Below the pieces are notes generated by a model. The model saw nothing but the letters and a program-made list of their open reading frames with translations. It was not told the origin of the DNA and searched no databases. Of a DNA stretch of 64,000 bases, positions 8,865 through 17,798 are shown in pieces. Position numbers and translations under genes: made by a program. Source of the stretch: Clostridiales bacterium (lineage in GTDB: Bacteria; Bacillota; Clostridia; Christensenellales; Borkfalkiaceae); assembly GCA_015055655.1 (NCBI GenBank), contig SVHW01000007.1:1-64000 (forward strand), read 5' to 3'. Position 1 is the stretch's first letter. The number at the start of each line of letters is the position of its first letter.

Positions 8865-10235
8865 TCAAAGCTGCGTTTTCACCCAAGCGATTTGCTTGCG
8901 AACCGATTTGGGCGAAGCGCCGCCCAAGCTGTTGCGCTTTTCTACGCACGTTTCCAAAGAAATTTCTTGATACAAATCTTCCGCAAACAATTCGCTATGC
9001 TTTTTATAATCGTCCAAGGGCAAATCGTCAAGCACCGTGTTCTTTGCGATACACTCGGCAACCAGCTGCCCTACGATTTTATACGCCGTTCTAAAAGGCA
9101 TACCTTTCTTTGCTAAATAATCGGCAAGGTCGGTGGCGTTGATAAAGCCTTTTTGCGCCGCGCAATAGGTGTTTTCCTTCAATACCTTCATCGTCGCAAT
9201 CATCGGCGTGAACACTTCTAAACATACCTTCACCGTGTCCAGCGCGTCGAATACCGTCTCCTTGTCCTCTTGCATATCCTTGTTGTACGCCAGCGGCAAG
9301 CCTTTGAGTATCGTCAGCATCGCCATTAAATCGCCGTACACTCTACCCGTCTTACCACGTACGAGTTCTGCCATATCAGGATTCTTCTTTTGCGGCATTA
9401 TCGACGAGCCCGTCGTGTACGAATCGTCCAATTCGATAAACTTAAATTCCCAGCTCGACCATAAAATCACTTCCTCGGAGAAACGAGAAAGGTGCGTCAT
9501 CACAAGCGCAAACGCCGACAAAAGTTCTACGCAGAAATCTCTATCCGATACGCCGTCGATGCTGTTTTGCATTACGCCGTCAAAACCCAGCTTCGCCGCC
9601 GCAAACGCCCTATCCGTGGGATACGTCGTACCAGCCAGCGCGCAAGAACCAAGCGGAGAATAATTCATATTCTTCACCGCGTTTTCGATGCGTTGAATAT
9701 CCCGCAAAAACATCATTGCGTACGCCATCAATTGATGGCCAAAGGAAATGGGCTGCGCGCGTTGCAAATGCGTATACGCAGGCGCGATAACGTCCGCCGT
9801 TTCTTCCGCTTTTGCCAACACCGCTTTGATAAGGTCTTTTATCAGCGACACCACGATTTCCGCTTCGTCACGAAGGTACAAACGGATATCCACCGCCACT
9901 TGGTCGTTACGGCTTCTTGCCGTATGCAAACGTTTGCCTGCGTCCCCGATGCGTTTGGTGAGTTCCGCCTCGATAAACATATGGATATCTTCCGCATCCG
10001 TATCAAACGTGAGTTTGCCCTCGTTGATATCCTGCAAAATCCCCTCTAACCCGTCGATGATTTTATCCACTTCCGCTTGCGGCAAAATGCCTTGCTTTGC
10101 CAACATCGACGCGTGCGCCATCGAGCCTTTTATATCCTGCGCGTACATCCTACAATCTACGCGAAGGGACGAATTGAAATCGTCTGCCTTTTTATCGAGC
10201 GCTTTTTGAAAGCGTCCTGCCCACATTTTTTCCAT
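8865..10235 (-). CDS. argH: Argininosuccinate lyase
   Basis: MWAGRF, ARSRNDQVA, GSSIMPQKKNPDMAE signatures. Confidence 0.95.
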   Translation of the reverse strand: MEKMWAGRFQKALDKKADDFNSSLRVDCRMYAQDIKGSMAHASMLAKQGILPQAEVDKIIDGLEGILQDINEGKLTFDTDAEDIHMFIEAELTKRIGDAGKRLHTARSRNDQVAVDIRLYLRDEAEIVVSLIKDLIKAVLAKAEETADVIAPAYTHLQRAQPISFGHQLMAYAMMFLRDIQRIENAVKNMNYSPLGSCALAGTTYPTDRAFAAAKLGFDGVMQNSIDGVSDRDFCVELLSAFALVMTHLSRFSEEVILWSSWEFKFIELDDSYTTGSSIMPQKKNPDMAELVRGKTGRVYGDLMAMLTILKGLPLAYNKDMQEDKETVFDALDTVKVCLEVFTPMIATMKVLKENTYCAAQKGFINATDLADYLAKKGMPFRTAYKIVGQLVAECIAKNTVLDDLPLDDYKKHSELFAEDLYQEISLETCVEKRNSLGGASPKSVRKQIAWVKTQL

Positions 10236-10332
10236 ACTCTTTAACACAGTTTGCCCACCGCGTACGCGGTAGGCAACTTTTCCTCGTTTATTTTACTTGA
10301 TACGCGCCTTGGTCTATGCGCGCAAATCCTGC

Positions 10333-11559
10333 TTATTTCTTGTTCTTTTGGTTTACTTCCGCTTGCACCTTGATAGGCAAACCGAAGAGGTTGATAAAGC
10401 CCGTTGCGTCCGCTTGGTTATACACGTGGTCTTCCCCGAACGTTGCGATTTCTTCCGAATACAAGGAATAATCACTCCAAGCGCCGGCCTTGATAATGTT
10501 GCCTTTATACAACTTCAAACGCACTTTACCCGTAACGTTTTCTTGCGTTTTATCCACGAACGCGGAAAGCGCTTCACGAAGCGGCGTAAACCATTGTCCG
10601 TTATACACGAGCTCTGCAAAGCATACGGAAAGTTCTTGCTTTTTGTGCATCGTGTATTTATCCAAGCAAAGCGTTTCCAAATAGCTGTGCGCTGCGTATA
10701 AAATATCGCCGCCCGGCGTTTCGTATACGCCACGACACTTCATACCCACCAAACGGTTTTCTACGATATCCAAAAGCCCGATGCCGTTTTCGCCGCCTAC
10801 TTTGTTGAGCGCAAGGATAATTTCCTTCGCACTCATCTTCTTGCCGTCGAGTGCAACCGGTTTGCCCTTTTCAAAATCGAGCGTGATATACGTGGGTTTG
10901 TCGGGCGCTTGCAAAGGCGATACGCCCATTTCCAAGAAACCTTCCTTTTCATACAAAGGTTCGTTGCCGGCGTCTTCCAAATCCAAACCTTCGTGGCTTA
11001 AATGCCAAAGGTTTTTGTCCTTGGAATAGTTCGTTTCACGGTTAATCTTCAAAGGTACGTTGTGCGCTTCCGCATAATCGATTTCCTCTTCACGCGATTT
11101 AATCGACCATTCTCTCCAAGGAGCGATAATCGTCATATCGGGCGCAAACGCCTTTATCGTGAGTTCGAAACGAACTTGGTCGTTCCCCTTACCCGTACAG
11201 CCGTGGCAAATCGCGTCCGCGCCTTCTTTCTTCGCAATTTCTACAATTCTCTTTGCGATGACGGGACGGGCAAACGACGTACCAAGCAAATATTCTTCGT
11301 ATTTCGCGCCAGCCATCATCGTGGGGATAACGTATTCGTCAACGAATTCGTCCGTCAAATCTTCTACGTACAATTTCGACGCGCCCGTCTTTAACGCTTT
11401 TTCTTCCAAGCCGTCCAATTCGTCCGCTTGACCAACGTTGCCGCTTACTGCGATAACTTCGCAGTTATTGTAGTTTTCCTTCAACCAAGGAATAATAATC
11501 GACGTGTCCAAACCGCCCGAATAGGCAAGCACTACTTTTTTGATGTCTTTTTTATCCAT
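10333..11559 (-). CDS. argG: Argininosuccinate synthase
   Basis: [33 protein letters not shown]. Confidence 0.97.
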   Translation of the reverse strand: MDKKDIKKVVLAYSGGLDTSIIIPWLKENYNNCEVIAVSGNVGQADELDGLEEKALKTGASKLYVEDLTDEFVDEYVIPTMMAGAKYEEYLLGTSFARPVIAKRIVEIAKKEGADAICHGCTGKGNDQVRFELTIKAFAPDMTIIAPWREWSIKSREEEIDYAEAHNVPLKINRETNYSKDKNLWHLSHEGLDLEDAGNEPLYEKEGFLEMGVSPLQAPDKPTYITLDFEKGKPVALDGKKMSAKEIILALNKVGGENGIGLLDIVENRLVGMKCRGVYETPGGDILYAAHSYLETLCLDKYTMHKKQELSVCFAELVYNGQWFTPLREALSAFVDKTQENVTGKVRLKLYKGNIIKAGAWSDYSLYSEEIATFGEDHVYNQADATGFINLFGLPIKVQAEVNQKNKK

Positions 11560-11632
11560 TTTTCTCTTTCTCCTTGAAAAGTTTGTTTTCTTTTATCGTT
11601 ACAACCGCCTTCCGTTGCATATTTATACGTTT

Positions 11633-11661
11633 ATTTTACAACTTATGCATACACTTGTCAA
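11633..11661 (-). promoter_or_regulatory. Predicted arg operon promoter TTGACA-N17-TAAAAT
   Basis: Minus strand reads TTGACAAGTGTATGCATAAGTTGTAAAAT upstream of argG; flanked by AT-rich ARG-box-like sequences. Confidence 0.65.
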
Positions 11662-11743
11662 ATCATTTTATACATTTATTTTAATAAAATTTTGAATATT
11701 TTGCTTATAAATTGCATAATTGTATAAAATTGTGAATAAAACG

Positions 11744-14158
11744 TTATTTTTGCATAATTGCGAAAACCCGTTCGGCAAAGCGGACCGTTTCCATACCGTC
11801 TTTGGCGTAATAATCGGCGGAAATTTTATCGGCGTAATCTTGGTTAAGCACTGCGCCGCCCACGACGATTTTGCACCAAGGCGCTTTTTCTTTTAACAGC
11901 CGCACCGTTTCTTCCATAGACGGAAGCGTCGTCGTCATCAACGCCGACAAACCGACGAGTGGCGCGTGGTGTTTTACTACTTCGTCCACCACCGTTTGCG
12001 GCGGCACGTCCCGCCCTAAATCTATCGTATCAAAGCCGTAGTTTTCAAGTAGCGTTTTGACGATGTTTTTGCCGATGTCGTGAATATCGCCGCGCACCGT
12101 CGCAATGACGAACTTGCATTTCTTTTCCTGACGTTCCCCTTTTTCCAAAAGGTGCAAACGGATTTTTTCAAAGGCTGATTTTGCCGCTTCCGCGCTCATT
12201 AACAGTTGAGGCAAATACGCGCGTTTTTCCTCGTACGCTTTCCCTATGCAATCGAGGGCAGGCACGATTTCTTCATTGACAATCGACAGCGGAGATTTTT
12301 GCAAGAGCATTTCTCCACAAGCGGATTGCGCCGCTTCTTTTCTGCCGTCCGTTATCGCCGCGTACAACGCCGAACTGTCCGCGCTTTCCTGCGTTGCAAC
12401 CGTTACGTTCGACGGGGAAAGCGTCGCCGTTACCGCCGCAGGCAAACGCTCGGTGGCGAAACGGATATATTCCGCACAACCCGTATCGTGACCGTTTAAC
12501 GCGCAAAAGGCGGTGTATATCTTTTGCATTTCTATCGACGAAGGATTGATAATCGCGCCCGATAAGCCGTTTTGCAACGCGCAGGCAAAGAACGTAGCGT
12601 TTATCGTTTCCCTTGACGGCAACCCAAACGATACGTTGGATACGCCAAGCGTAGTGTTTACGCCAAGCGTTTGCTTACAATACCGCAACGCCTTCAGCGT
12701 CGTTTCCGCCGCCGTTTTATCCGTCGCTATCGACGTCGTCAACGTGTCGATGAAAATATCCTTTTTCGCAATGCCGTATTTTGCCGCTTCCGTTATAATT
12801 TTCTCGGCAATCGCCACTCTTCCTTCCCACGTTTCGGGAATCCCGTTTTCGTCTAACGTGAGCGCCACCACCGCGCCGCCGTATTTTTTGACCAACGGAA
12901 GGACGGCGTCCATACTCTCTTGTTTACCGTTTACGGAATTGATAAGCGGTTTACCGTTATACACGCGCAGCGCGCTTTCGAGCGCTTCTACGGAAGAAGT
13001 GTCGATTTGTAAAGGCAAATCCACTACCGCTTGAATACTCTCTACGTAACTCGTTAACGTCGCTTTTTCGTCAATCCCCGGCAAGCCGACGTTGACGTCG
13101 AGAATATGCGCGCCGTTATCACGCTGCGTTATCGCTTCGTTTAACGCGTACTCTTTATCCCCGTCCAAAAGGGCTTGTTTGAAACGCTTTTTCCCCGTGG
13201 GGTTAATTCTTTCCCCGATAATCAAGGGCTTATCAAACGTTACCGCGTGCGTATACGACGATACCCACGAAATCTTTTTTTCCGTGATAGAACGAGGCGC
13301 TATCGACATCGCTCCACTTACCGTCTTTTGAATATACTGCGGCGTCGTACCGCAACAGCCGCCAAGCACTCTTGCGCCCATACGCGCAAACTCTGCCATA
13401 TGCGTTGCAAATTCTTCTGCGCTGCAATCGTACACGGTGTTGCCCTTTTCCACCCGCGGCAAGCCTGCGTTGGGCTTCACTATTACGGGCAGGGACGACA
13501 CTTTTAACAAACGCTCTACCACGCCTTGTAATTGCTTAGGGCCAAGCGAACAATTCGCGCCAAGCGCGTCCACGCCCAAGCCTTCCAGCATAGCCACCAT
13601 CGCTTCGGGACTTGCGCCCGTCATCAGCTTTTCGTCGTTGCCGTACGCGCACGAAACGAATATGGGCAAATCGCTGTTTTCCTTCGCGGCAAGCACCGCC
13701 GCCTTCGTTTCGTAAGCGTCGCCCATCGTTTCGATAAAAATCAAATCCGCGCCGTATTTGACGCCTAATTTTACCGTCGTTGCAAACGTTGCCACCGCTT
13801 CTTCAAAAGCAAAATCACCGTACGGTTTTAACAGCTTTCCCAAAGGCCCGATATCGAGCGCTACCCATTGTTTTTCGTCGTCCGTTTTCGCCGCGCGCGC
13901 GTTCGCAAGCGCCGCGCGAATAATTTCTTCCAGCTCCGTATTCGAAAATTTTAAGACGTTTGCGCCGAAGGTGTTGGCGCAGACGATATTACTGCCTGCT
14001 TCAAAATACGCGCGGTGAATTTTTATCAACTCTTCTGCGTGCGTTACGTTCCAACGCTCCGGCAACTCGCCAAGAGGTAAGCCAGCTGATTGCAAAAGCG
14101 TGCCCGTTCCACCGTCCATATACACGGTATTTTGTTGTAAATACTCTTTAACGTTCAT
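11744..14158 (-). CDS. metH: Cobalamin-dependent methionine synthase (homocysteine, pterin and B12-binding domains; no activation domain)
   Basis: YMDGGTGTLLQ; GGCCGTTPQYI; GERINPTGKKR; GDIHDIGKNIV B12-binding motif; ends after the B12 domain. Confidence 0.93.
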   Translation of the reverse strand: MNVKEYLQQNTVYMDGGTGTLLQSAGLPLGELPERWNVTHAEELIKIHRAYFEAGSNIVCANTFGANVLKFSNTELEEIIRAALANARAAKTDDEKQWVALDIGPLGKLLKPYGDFAFEEAVATFATTVKLGVKYGADLIFIETMGDAYETKAAVLAAKENSDLPIFVSCAYGNDEKLMTGASPEAMVAMLEGLGVDALGANCSLGPKQLQGVVERLLKVSSLPVIVKPNAGLPRVEKGNTVYDCSAEEFATHMAEFARMGARVLGGCCGTTPQYIQKTVSGAMSIAPRSITEKKISWVSSYTHAVTFDKPLIIGERINPTGKKRFKQALLDGDKEYALNEAITQRDNGAHILDVNVGLPGIDEKATLTSYVESIQAVVDLPLQIDTSSVEALESALRVYNGKPLINSVNGKQESMDAVLPLVKKYGGAVVALTLDENGIPETWEGRVAIAEKIITEAAKYGIAKKDIFIDTLTTSIATDKTAAETTLKALRYCKQTLGVNTTLGVSNVSFGLPSRETINATFFACALQNGLSGAIINPSSIEMQKIYTAFCALNGHDTGCAEYIRFATERLPAAVTATLSPSNVTVATQESADSSALYAAITDGRKEAAQSACGEMLLQKSPLSIVNEEIVPALDCIGKAYEEKRAYLPQLLMSAEAAKSAFEKIRLHLLEKGERQEKKCKFVIATVRGDIHDIGKNIVKTLLENYGFDTIDLGRDVPPQTVVDEVVKHHAPLVGLSALMTTTLPSMEETVRLLKEKAPWCKIVVGGAVLNQDYADKISADYYAKDGMETVRFAERVFAIMQK

Positions 14159-14161
14159 TTT

Positions 14162-14815
14162 TTACCTTTTGAACTGACAATTTTCTTTCGTACAATCGGC
14201 GCAAAAATGCGCGGCGTTTTTTTCGTTTTTACCTATCGGGAGTATCGCCGTCACCGATTTCGTCGGCGACATCAATAACCCGTCGTTTAACGTTAGCCCT
14301 ATATGCGTTTCGGGACGCAACCAAGCAAATATGTCCCTTTGCTTTTCTAACGGGAAATCGCCGTAGCCTGCGCTAAACCGCGCACCCGCGCAATAGCCCG
14401 CCCGTTTCGCCCCGTTTTGCATTTCTTCGCAAAATACGTCGCAAAGACGTTCGATACGTTCTGCGCCCAGCGCCTGCATAAACAGGGCGCGCGTGGGAGA
14501 AACGCTTTCCTCCGCCAAAATCAGCCTATCGATATCCAAGCCCACCGTTGCCGCAAAAACGACGGCGTACTCTGCGCCTTGCAAACGAGTTTTTATCAAA
14601 TTTCCACTATCCTGCCAACGGCAAAGCAAAGTTTCCACAGGAAAAACGGCGTAACACACCCGATAAGAAAATGCGTTTTCGCTGCGTTGTATACAAGCAG
14701 CCAACACGTCGTCTATCGCCGACGACGTTTCGCCACGATAGCCTGCGTAACGCAAGACTTCTTTTTTATCCACGCCCGTAAGCGCGTACGTTTTCGTGAA
14801 AATTTTATTCAGCAT
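14162..14815 (-). CDS. Stand-alone methionine synthase activation (SAM-binding)-domain-like protein
   Basis: ARFSAGYGDFPLEKQRDIFAWL...LMSPTKSVTAILPIG resembles the MetH activation domain; lies between metF and metH. Confidence 0.85.
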   Translation of the reverse strand: MLNKIFTKTYALTGVDKKEVLRYAGYRGETSSAIDDVLAACIQRSENAFSYRVCYAVFPVETLLCRWQDSGNLIKTRLQGAEYAVVFAATVGLDIDRLILAEESVSPTRALFMQALGAERIERLCDVFCEEMQNGAKRAGYCAGARFSAGYGDFPLEKQRDIFAWLRPETHIGLTLNDGLLMSPTKSVTAILPIGKNEKNAAHFCADCTKENCQFKR

Positions 14816-15692
14816 TTTTTCCTAAAATGTTTGAAAGATTGCTTTGGATTTTTTCCGCTATTTCCGGTTTGTTCATAGAATATACGTGCACGTTGTAAAT
14901 GCCATTTGCGTATAAATCGATAATTTGGTCGGTTGCGTACGCAATCCCTGCCTGTTTCATTGCGTCGGGGTCGTCGCCGAATTTATCCACGAGCGATTTA
15001 AAACGTTGGGGCATAAACGAACCGGAAAGTTTCATCGCCCTCTCCACTTGCTTGGCGTTGGTTATCGGCATAATACCGGCAACTATCGGCACGGTGATGC
15101 CTACTTGACGGATTTTATATAAGAAATTATACAACAAATTATTGTCAAAGAACATTTGCGTCGTTAAAAAATCGCAACCAGCGTCCACCTTCGCTTTTAA
15201 ATACGCAATGTCTTCTCTTTGCGTATTGCTTTCGGGATGAACTTCGGGATAACAAGCCCCGCCAATGCAAAAATCGCCGCCGCTTTGCTTGATGTCTGCA
15301 ATTAAGTCTACGGCGTGCTGATACGCCCAACCGCTGCGGTCTGCATTTTGCAATTCCTGCGGAATATCGCCGCGGAGTGCCATTACGTTTTGTACGCCTG
15401 CCGCCTTGAAATCTTCAATGCGCTGCTTGACCGTTTCGCGCGTAGACGAAACGCACGTGAGGTGCGCAAGCGAAGGCACGCCGAATTCCGCCTTGATGTT
15501 TTTGGCGATTTCCAACGTGTATTTACTGGTGCCGCCACCTGCGCCGTAAGTGACGCTCATAAACGCAGGCTTTAAGCGCGCAATTTCCTCCGTCGCCGTT
15601 TTTACGCTGTCGTAAACGTCGTCCGTTTTGGGCGGAAAAACCTCGAAAGAGAGCGAATATTTCTTTTCTTGAAACAGCTGGGTGAGTTTCAT
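14805..15692 (-). CDS. metF: 5,10-methylenetetrahydrofolate reductase
   Basis: FEVFPPKTD, SVTYGAGG, HLTCV, QMFFDNNLLYNF. Confidence 0.95.
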   Translation of the reverse strand: MKLTQLFQEKKYSLSFEVFPPKTDDVYDSVKTATEEIARLKPAFMSVTYGAGGGTSKYTLEIAKNIKAEFGVPSLAHLTCVSSTRETVKQRIEDFKAAGVQNVMALRGDIPQELQNADRSGWAYQHAVDLIADIKQSGGDFCIGGACYPEVHPESNTQREDIAYLKAKVDAGCDFLTTQMFFDNNLLYNFLYKIRQVGITVPIVAGIMPITNAKQVERAMKLSGSFMPQRFKSLVDKFGDDPDAMKQAGIAYATDQIIDLYANGIYNVHVYSMNKPEIAEKIQSNLSNILGKNAE

Positions 15693-15843
15693 ACGTTTCC
15701 CCTTGCCTTAAAGTTTATTATAATTTCATTATAATACCGATTATATTATACTACTTGAAAAATATTTTTTCAACGTTTTTACAGGGCTTTTTCAGCTTTT
15801 TTATTCGCTTGACAAAGAAAAGAGAAAGTTTTATAATAAAATT

Positions 15844-16533
15844 ATGAAAAACGAAACGTTTACCATCACACCCGTTGCGTATATTCACAACGATTTTAAA
15901 GAAAAATTCGGGATTCCCCGTCAAAGCGGAAGAGCGCCTTCCGCGCTTTCCCGTATCGTGTTTGCAGAAGGCTATCGCGACGAGAGCGCCGTGCGCGGCA
16001 TTGAAGGGTTTTCCCATTTATGGCTGTTATTCTCCTTTTCACAAACTCCTGAAAAAAACTTTTCCCCTACCGTACGGCCACCGCGGCTGGGCGGCAACGA
16101 ACGGGTGGGCGTATTTGCCAGCCGTTCCCCTTTCCGTCCTAACCGTATCGGCCTTTCGTGCGTGGAATTGATTGCCGTGGAAAAGACGGAACGCGAGGGC
16201 TGCGTTTTGGTGGTGGCAGGCGCAGATTTATTGGACGGCACACCGATTGTCGATATTAAGCCGTATCTGCCTTTTGCCGATTGCAAAAAGGACGCCGTCG
16301 GCGGCTATGCCCAGCGACACGAAAACGACCGATTGCAGGTATCCTTCCCTACGTCGCTGTTGGAAAAAATCCCCACAGCGAAACGCGAAGGATTGAAAGA
16401 GTGCCTCGCCGACGACCCACGCCCTTCCTATCAAGAAGACGGGCGTATTTACGGAATGCGCTATGGCGAATTTGAAATACGCTTCACCGTCGACAACGGT
16501 ATCTTGACGGTGCTAAACGTGGATAACGCATAA
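15844..16533 (+). CDS. trmO: tRNA (N6-threonylcarbamoyladenosine(37)-N6)-methyltransferase TrmO/TsaA family
   Basis: HNDFKEKFGIPRQSG, LWLLFSF, RSPFRPNRIGLSCVEL, DGTPIVDIKPYLPFAD. Confidence 0.9.
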   Translation: MKNETFTITPVAYIHNDFKEKFGIPRQSGRAPSALSRIVFAEGYRDESAVRGIEGFSHLWLLFSFSQTPEKNFSPTVRPPRLGGNERVGVFASRSPFRPNRIGLSCVELIAVEKTEREGCVLVVAGADLLDGTPIVDIKPYLPFADCKKDAVGGYAQRHENDRLQVSFPTSLLEKIPTAKREGLKECLADDPRPSYQEDGRIYGMRYGEFEIRFTVDNGILTVLNVDNA

Positions 16534-16534
16534 T

Positions 16535-16577
16535 AAAACGCCGCCCGCGGCAAACAGCCACGGGCGGCGTTTTTCTA
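16535..16577. terminator. Bidirectional terminator
   Basis: AAAACGCCGCCCGCGG-loop-CCACGGGCGGCGTTTTT between convergent genes. Confidence 0.8.
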
Positions 16578-16817
16578 TTTTAATACGTTGAATTTTTTGA
16601 TGCGTTCCGCCTCAAAAGATAGGGATACGTGATACGTGCCGTTTTTACAGGACAGTTCCATCCTCGGCAAGCCTATTACGTCGAAATACTCGTTAAATTT
16701 CTCCGCAAAATCCTGTAAAACCAACGATTTACAAGCGTCGCTCATCAACGACTTATCCCCTTGTATGACGTCGTTTACACGTTTAAATTCTTCCAACGCT
16801 TTCGTGTTTCGTCGCAT
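16575..16817 (-). CDS. 80-aa hypothetical protein directly downstream of minD; candidate divergent MinE
   Basis: Size and position of minE; pattern ALEEFKRV...DACKSLVLQDFAEKFNEYFDVIGLPRMELSCKNGTYHVSLSF parallels MinE A+ERL...L..DI.EVI.KYVQID...V.L.... Confidence 0.45.
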   Translation of the reverse strand: MRRNTKALEEFKRVNDVIQGDKSLMSDACKSLVLQDFAEKFNEYFDVIGLPRMELSCKNGTYHVSLSFEAERIKKFNVLK

Positions 16818-16826
16818 ACCTGCCCC

Positions 16827-17597
16827 CTATAAATTATTTTTTAACAGACGGCGTATTCCGCCTAAAAATCCCGTATATCGCCTCGTCACGTCGTACAGTT
16901 TTTTTCTGCCGTATAAGAGGTTATTGCCCAGCATTTTTATCGCAGGATGCATAAACGGATACGGAGAAAGCGCCACGTCGTTATCTTCCGGAATTATCCC
17001 GACAAGCGGCGTTTTTAACAGCTTTTCTATCGCCTGCGGAGATACGCTTGCCCCAGATAACAGCCAATCCCCTCGCACGCGATTGACCGTTAACGTTATC
17101 GTGGAAAAATCGTAACTTTTTAACAGCGTAATCACTTTATCTGCGTCACGCAACGCCGATACTTGCGGCGTGGTGACTATCATCGCTTCGTTTGCCGAAG
17201 CCACCGCGCGGTGAAATCCGTCTTCTATCCCCGACGGACAATCGATAAGGATAAAATCGAATTTAGGCGAAAGGGTATCTAACACCAATTTATACGCCTG
17301 CGGAGAAACGTAACGTTCGGGCGAGGCGTGACAACCCGTCAACACGAAAAGATTGGGATAATCAGGGTGCTGTACCAGCGCCTGCGTCGCGCGACAACGC
17401 CCTTCTATAACGTCCACGATATCGTACGTGACGAGATTTTCTACCCCCGTCGCAACGTCGATATTGTTCAAACTTAAATCAGCGTCGCAAAGCGCCACAC
17501 GTTGCCCTTTCCTTGCCAAATACGCCGCAAGCGACGCGGCAACCGTCGTTTTTCCTACGCCGCCTTTCCCACTTGTAATTACCATTTTTCTCGCCAT
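16827..17597 (-). CDS. minD: MinD-family septum site-determining ATPase
   Basis: MVITSGKGGVGKTTVAASLA deviant Walker A; LCDADLSLNNIDV; ILIDCPSGIEDGFHRAV; C-terminal helix. Confidence 0.9.
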   Translation of the reverse strand: MARKMVITSGKGGVGKTTVAASLAAYLARKGQRVALCDADLSLNNIDVATGVENLVTYDIVDVIEGRCRATQALVQHPDYPNLFVLTGCHASPERYVSPQAYKLVLDTLSPKFDFILIDCPSGIEDGFHRAVASANEAMIVTTPQVSALRDADKVITLLKSYDFSTITLTVNRVRGDWLLSGASVSPQAIEKLLKTPLVGIIPEDNDVALSPYPFMHPAIKMLGNNLLYGRKKLYDVTRRYTGFLGGIRRLLKNNL

Positions 17598-17730
17598 AAA
17601 AACAACCCTCTCGCTAGCTTTTGTGAACGTAGCGACTATTTTATCATAACGCATTTGTCACGCTTAATTTCGTCGTTTTTTGGCGGTTTCACGGTTGTTT
17701 TGCCAAGTTTATTTTAAAAAGTATAGAATA

Positions 17731-17760
17731 GAAAGCGGAGCGTTAAACGCTCCGCTTTCG
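17731..17760. terminator. Hairpin terminator
   Basis: GAAAGCGGAGCG-TTAAA-CGCTCCGCTTTC. Confidence 0.65.
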
Positions 17761-17798
17761 CTACCCAAACGAGTGAACTACACTCGCTTTATTGTTGT

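Noticed and set aside
15693-15843. SAM (S-box) riboswitch or T-box upstream of metF
   Set aside because: Short AT-rich promoter-like gap only; no recognisable S-box or T-box core sequence.
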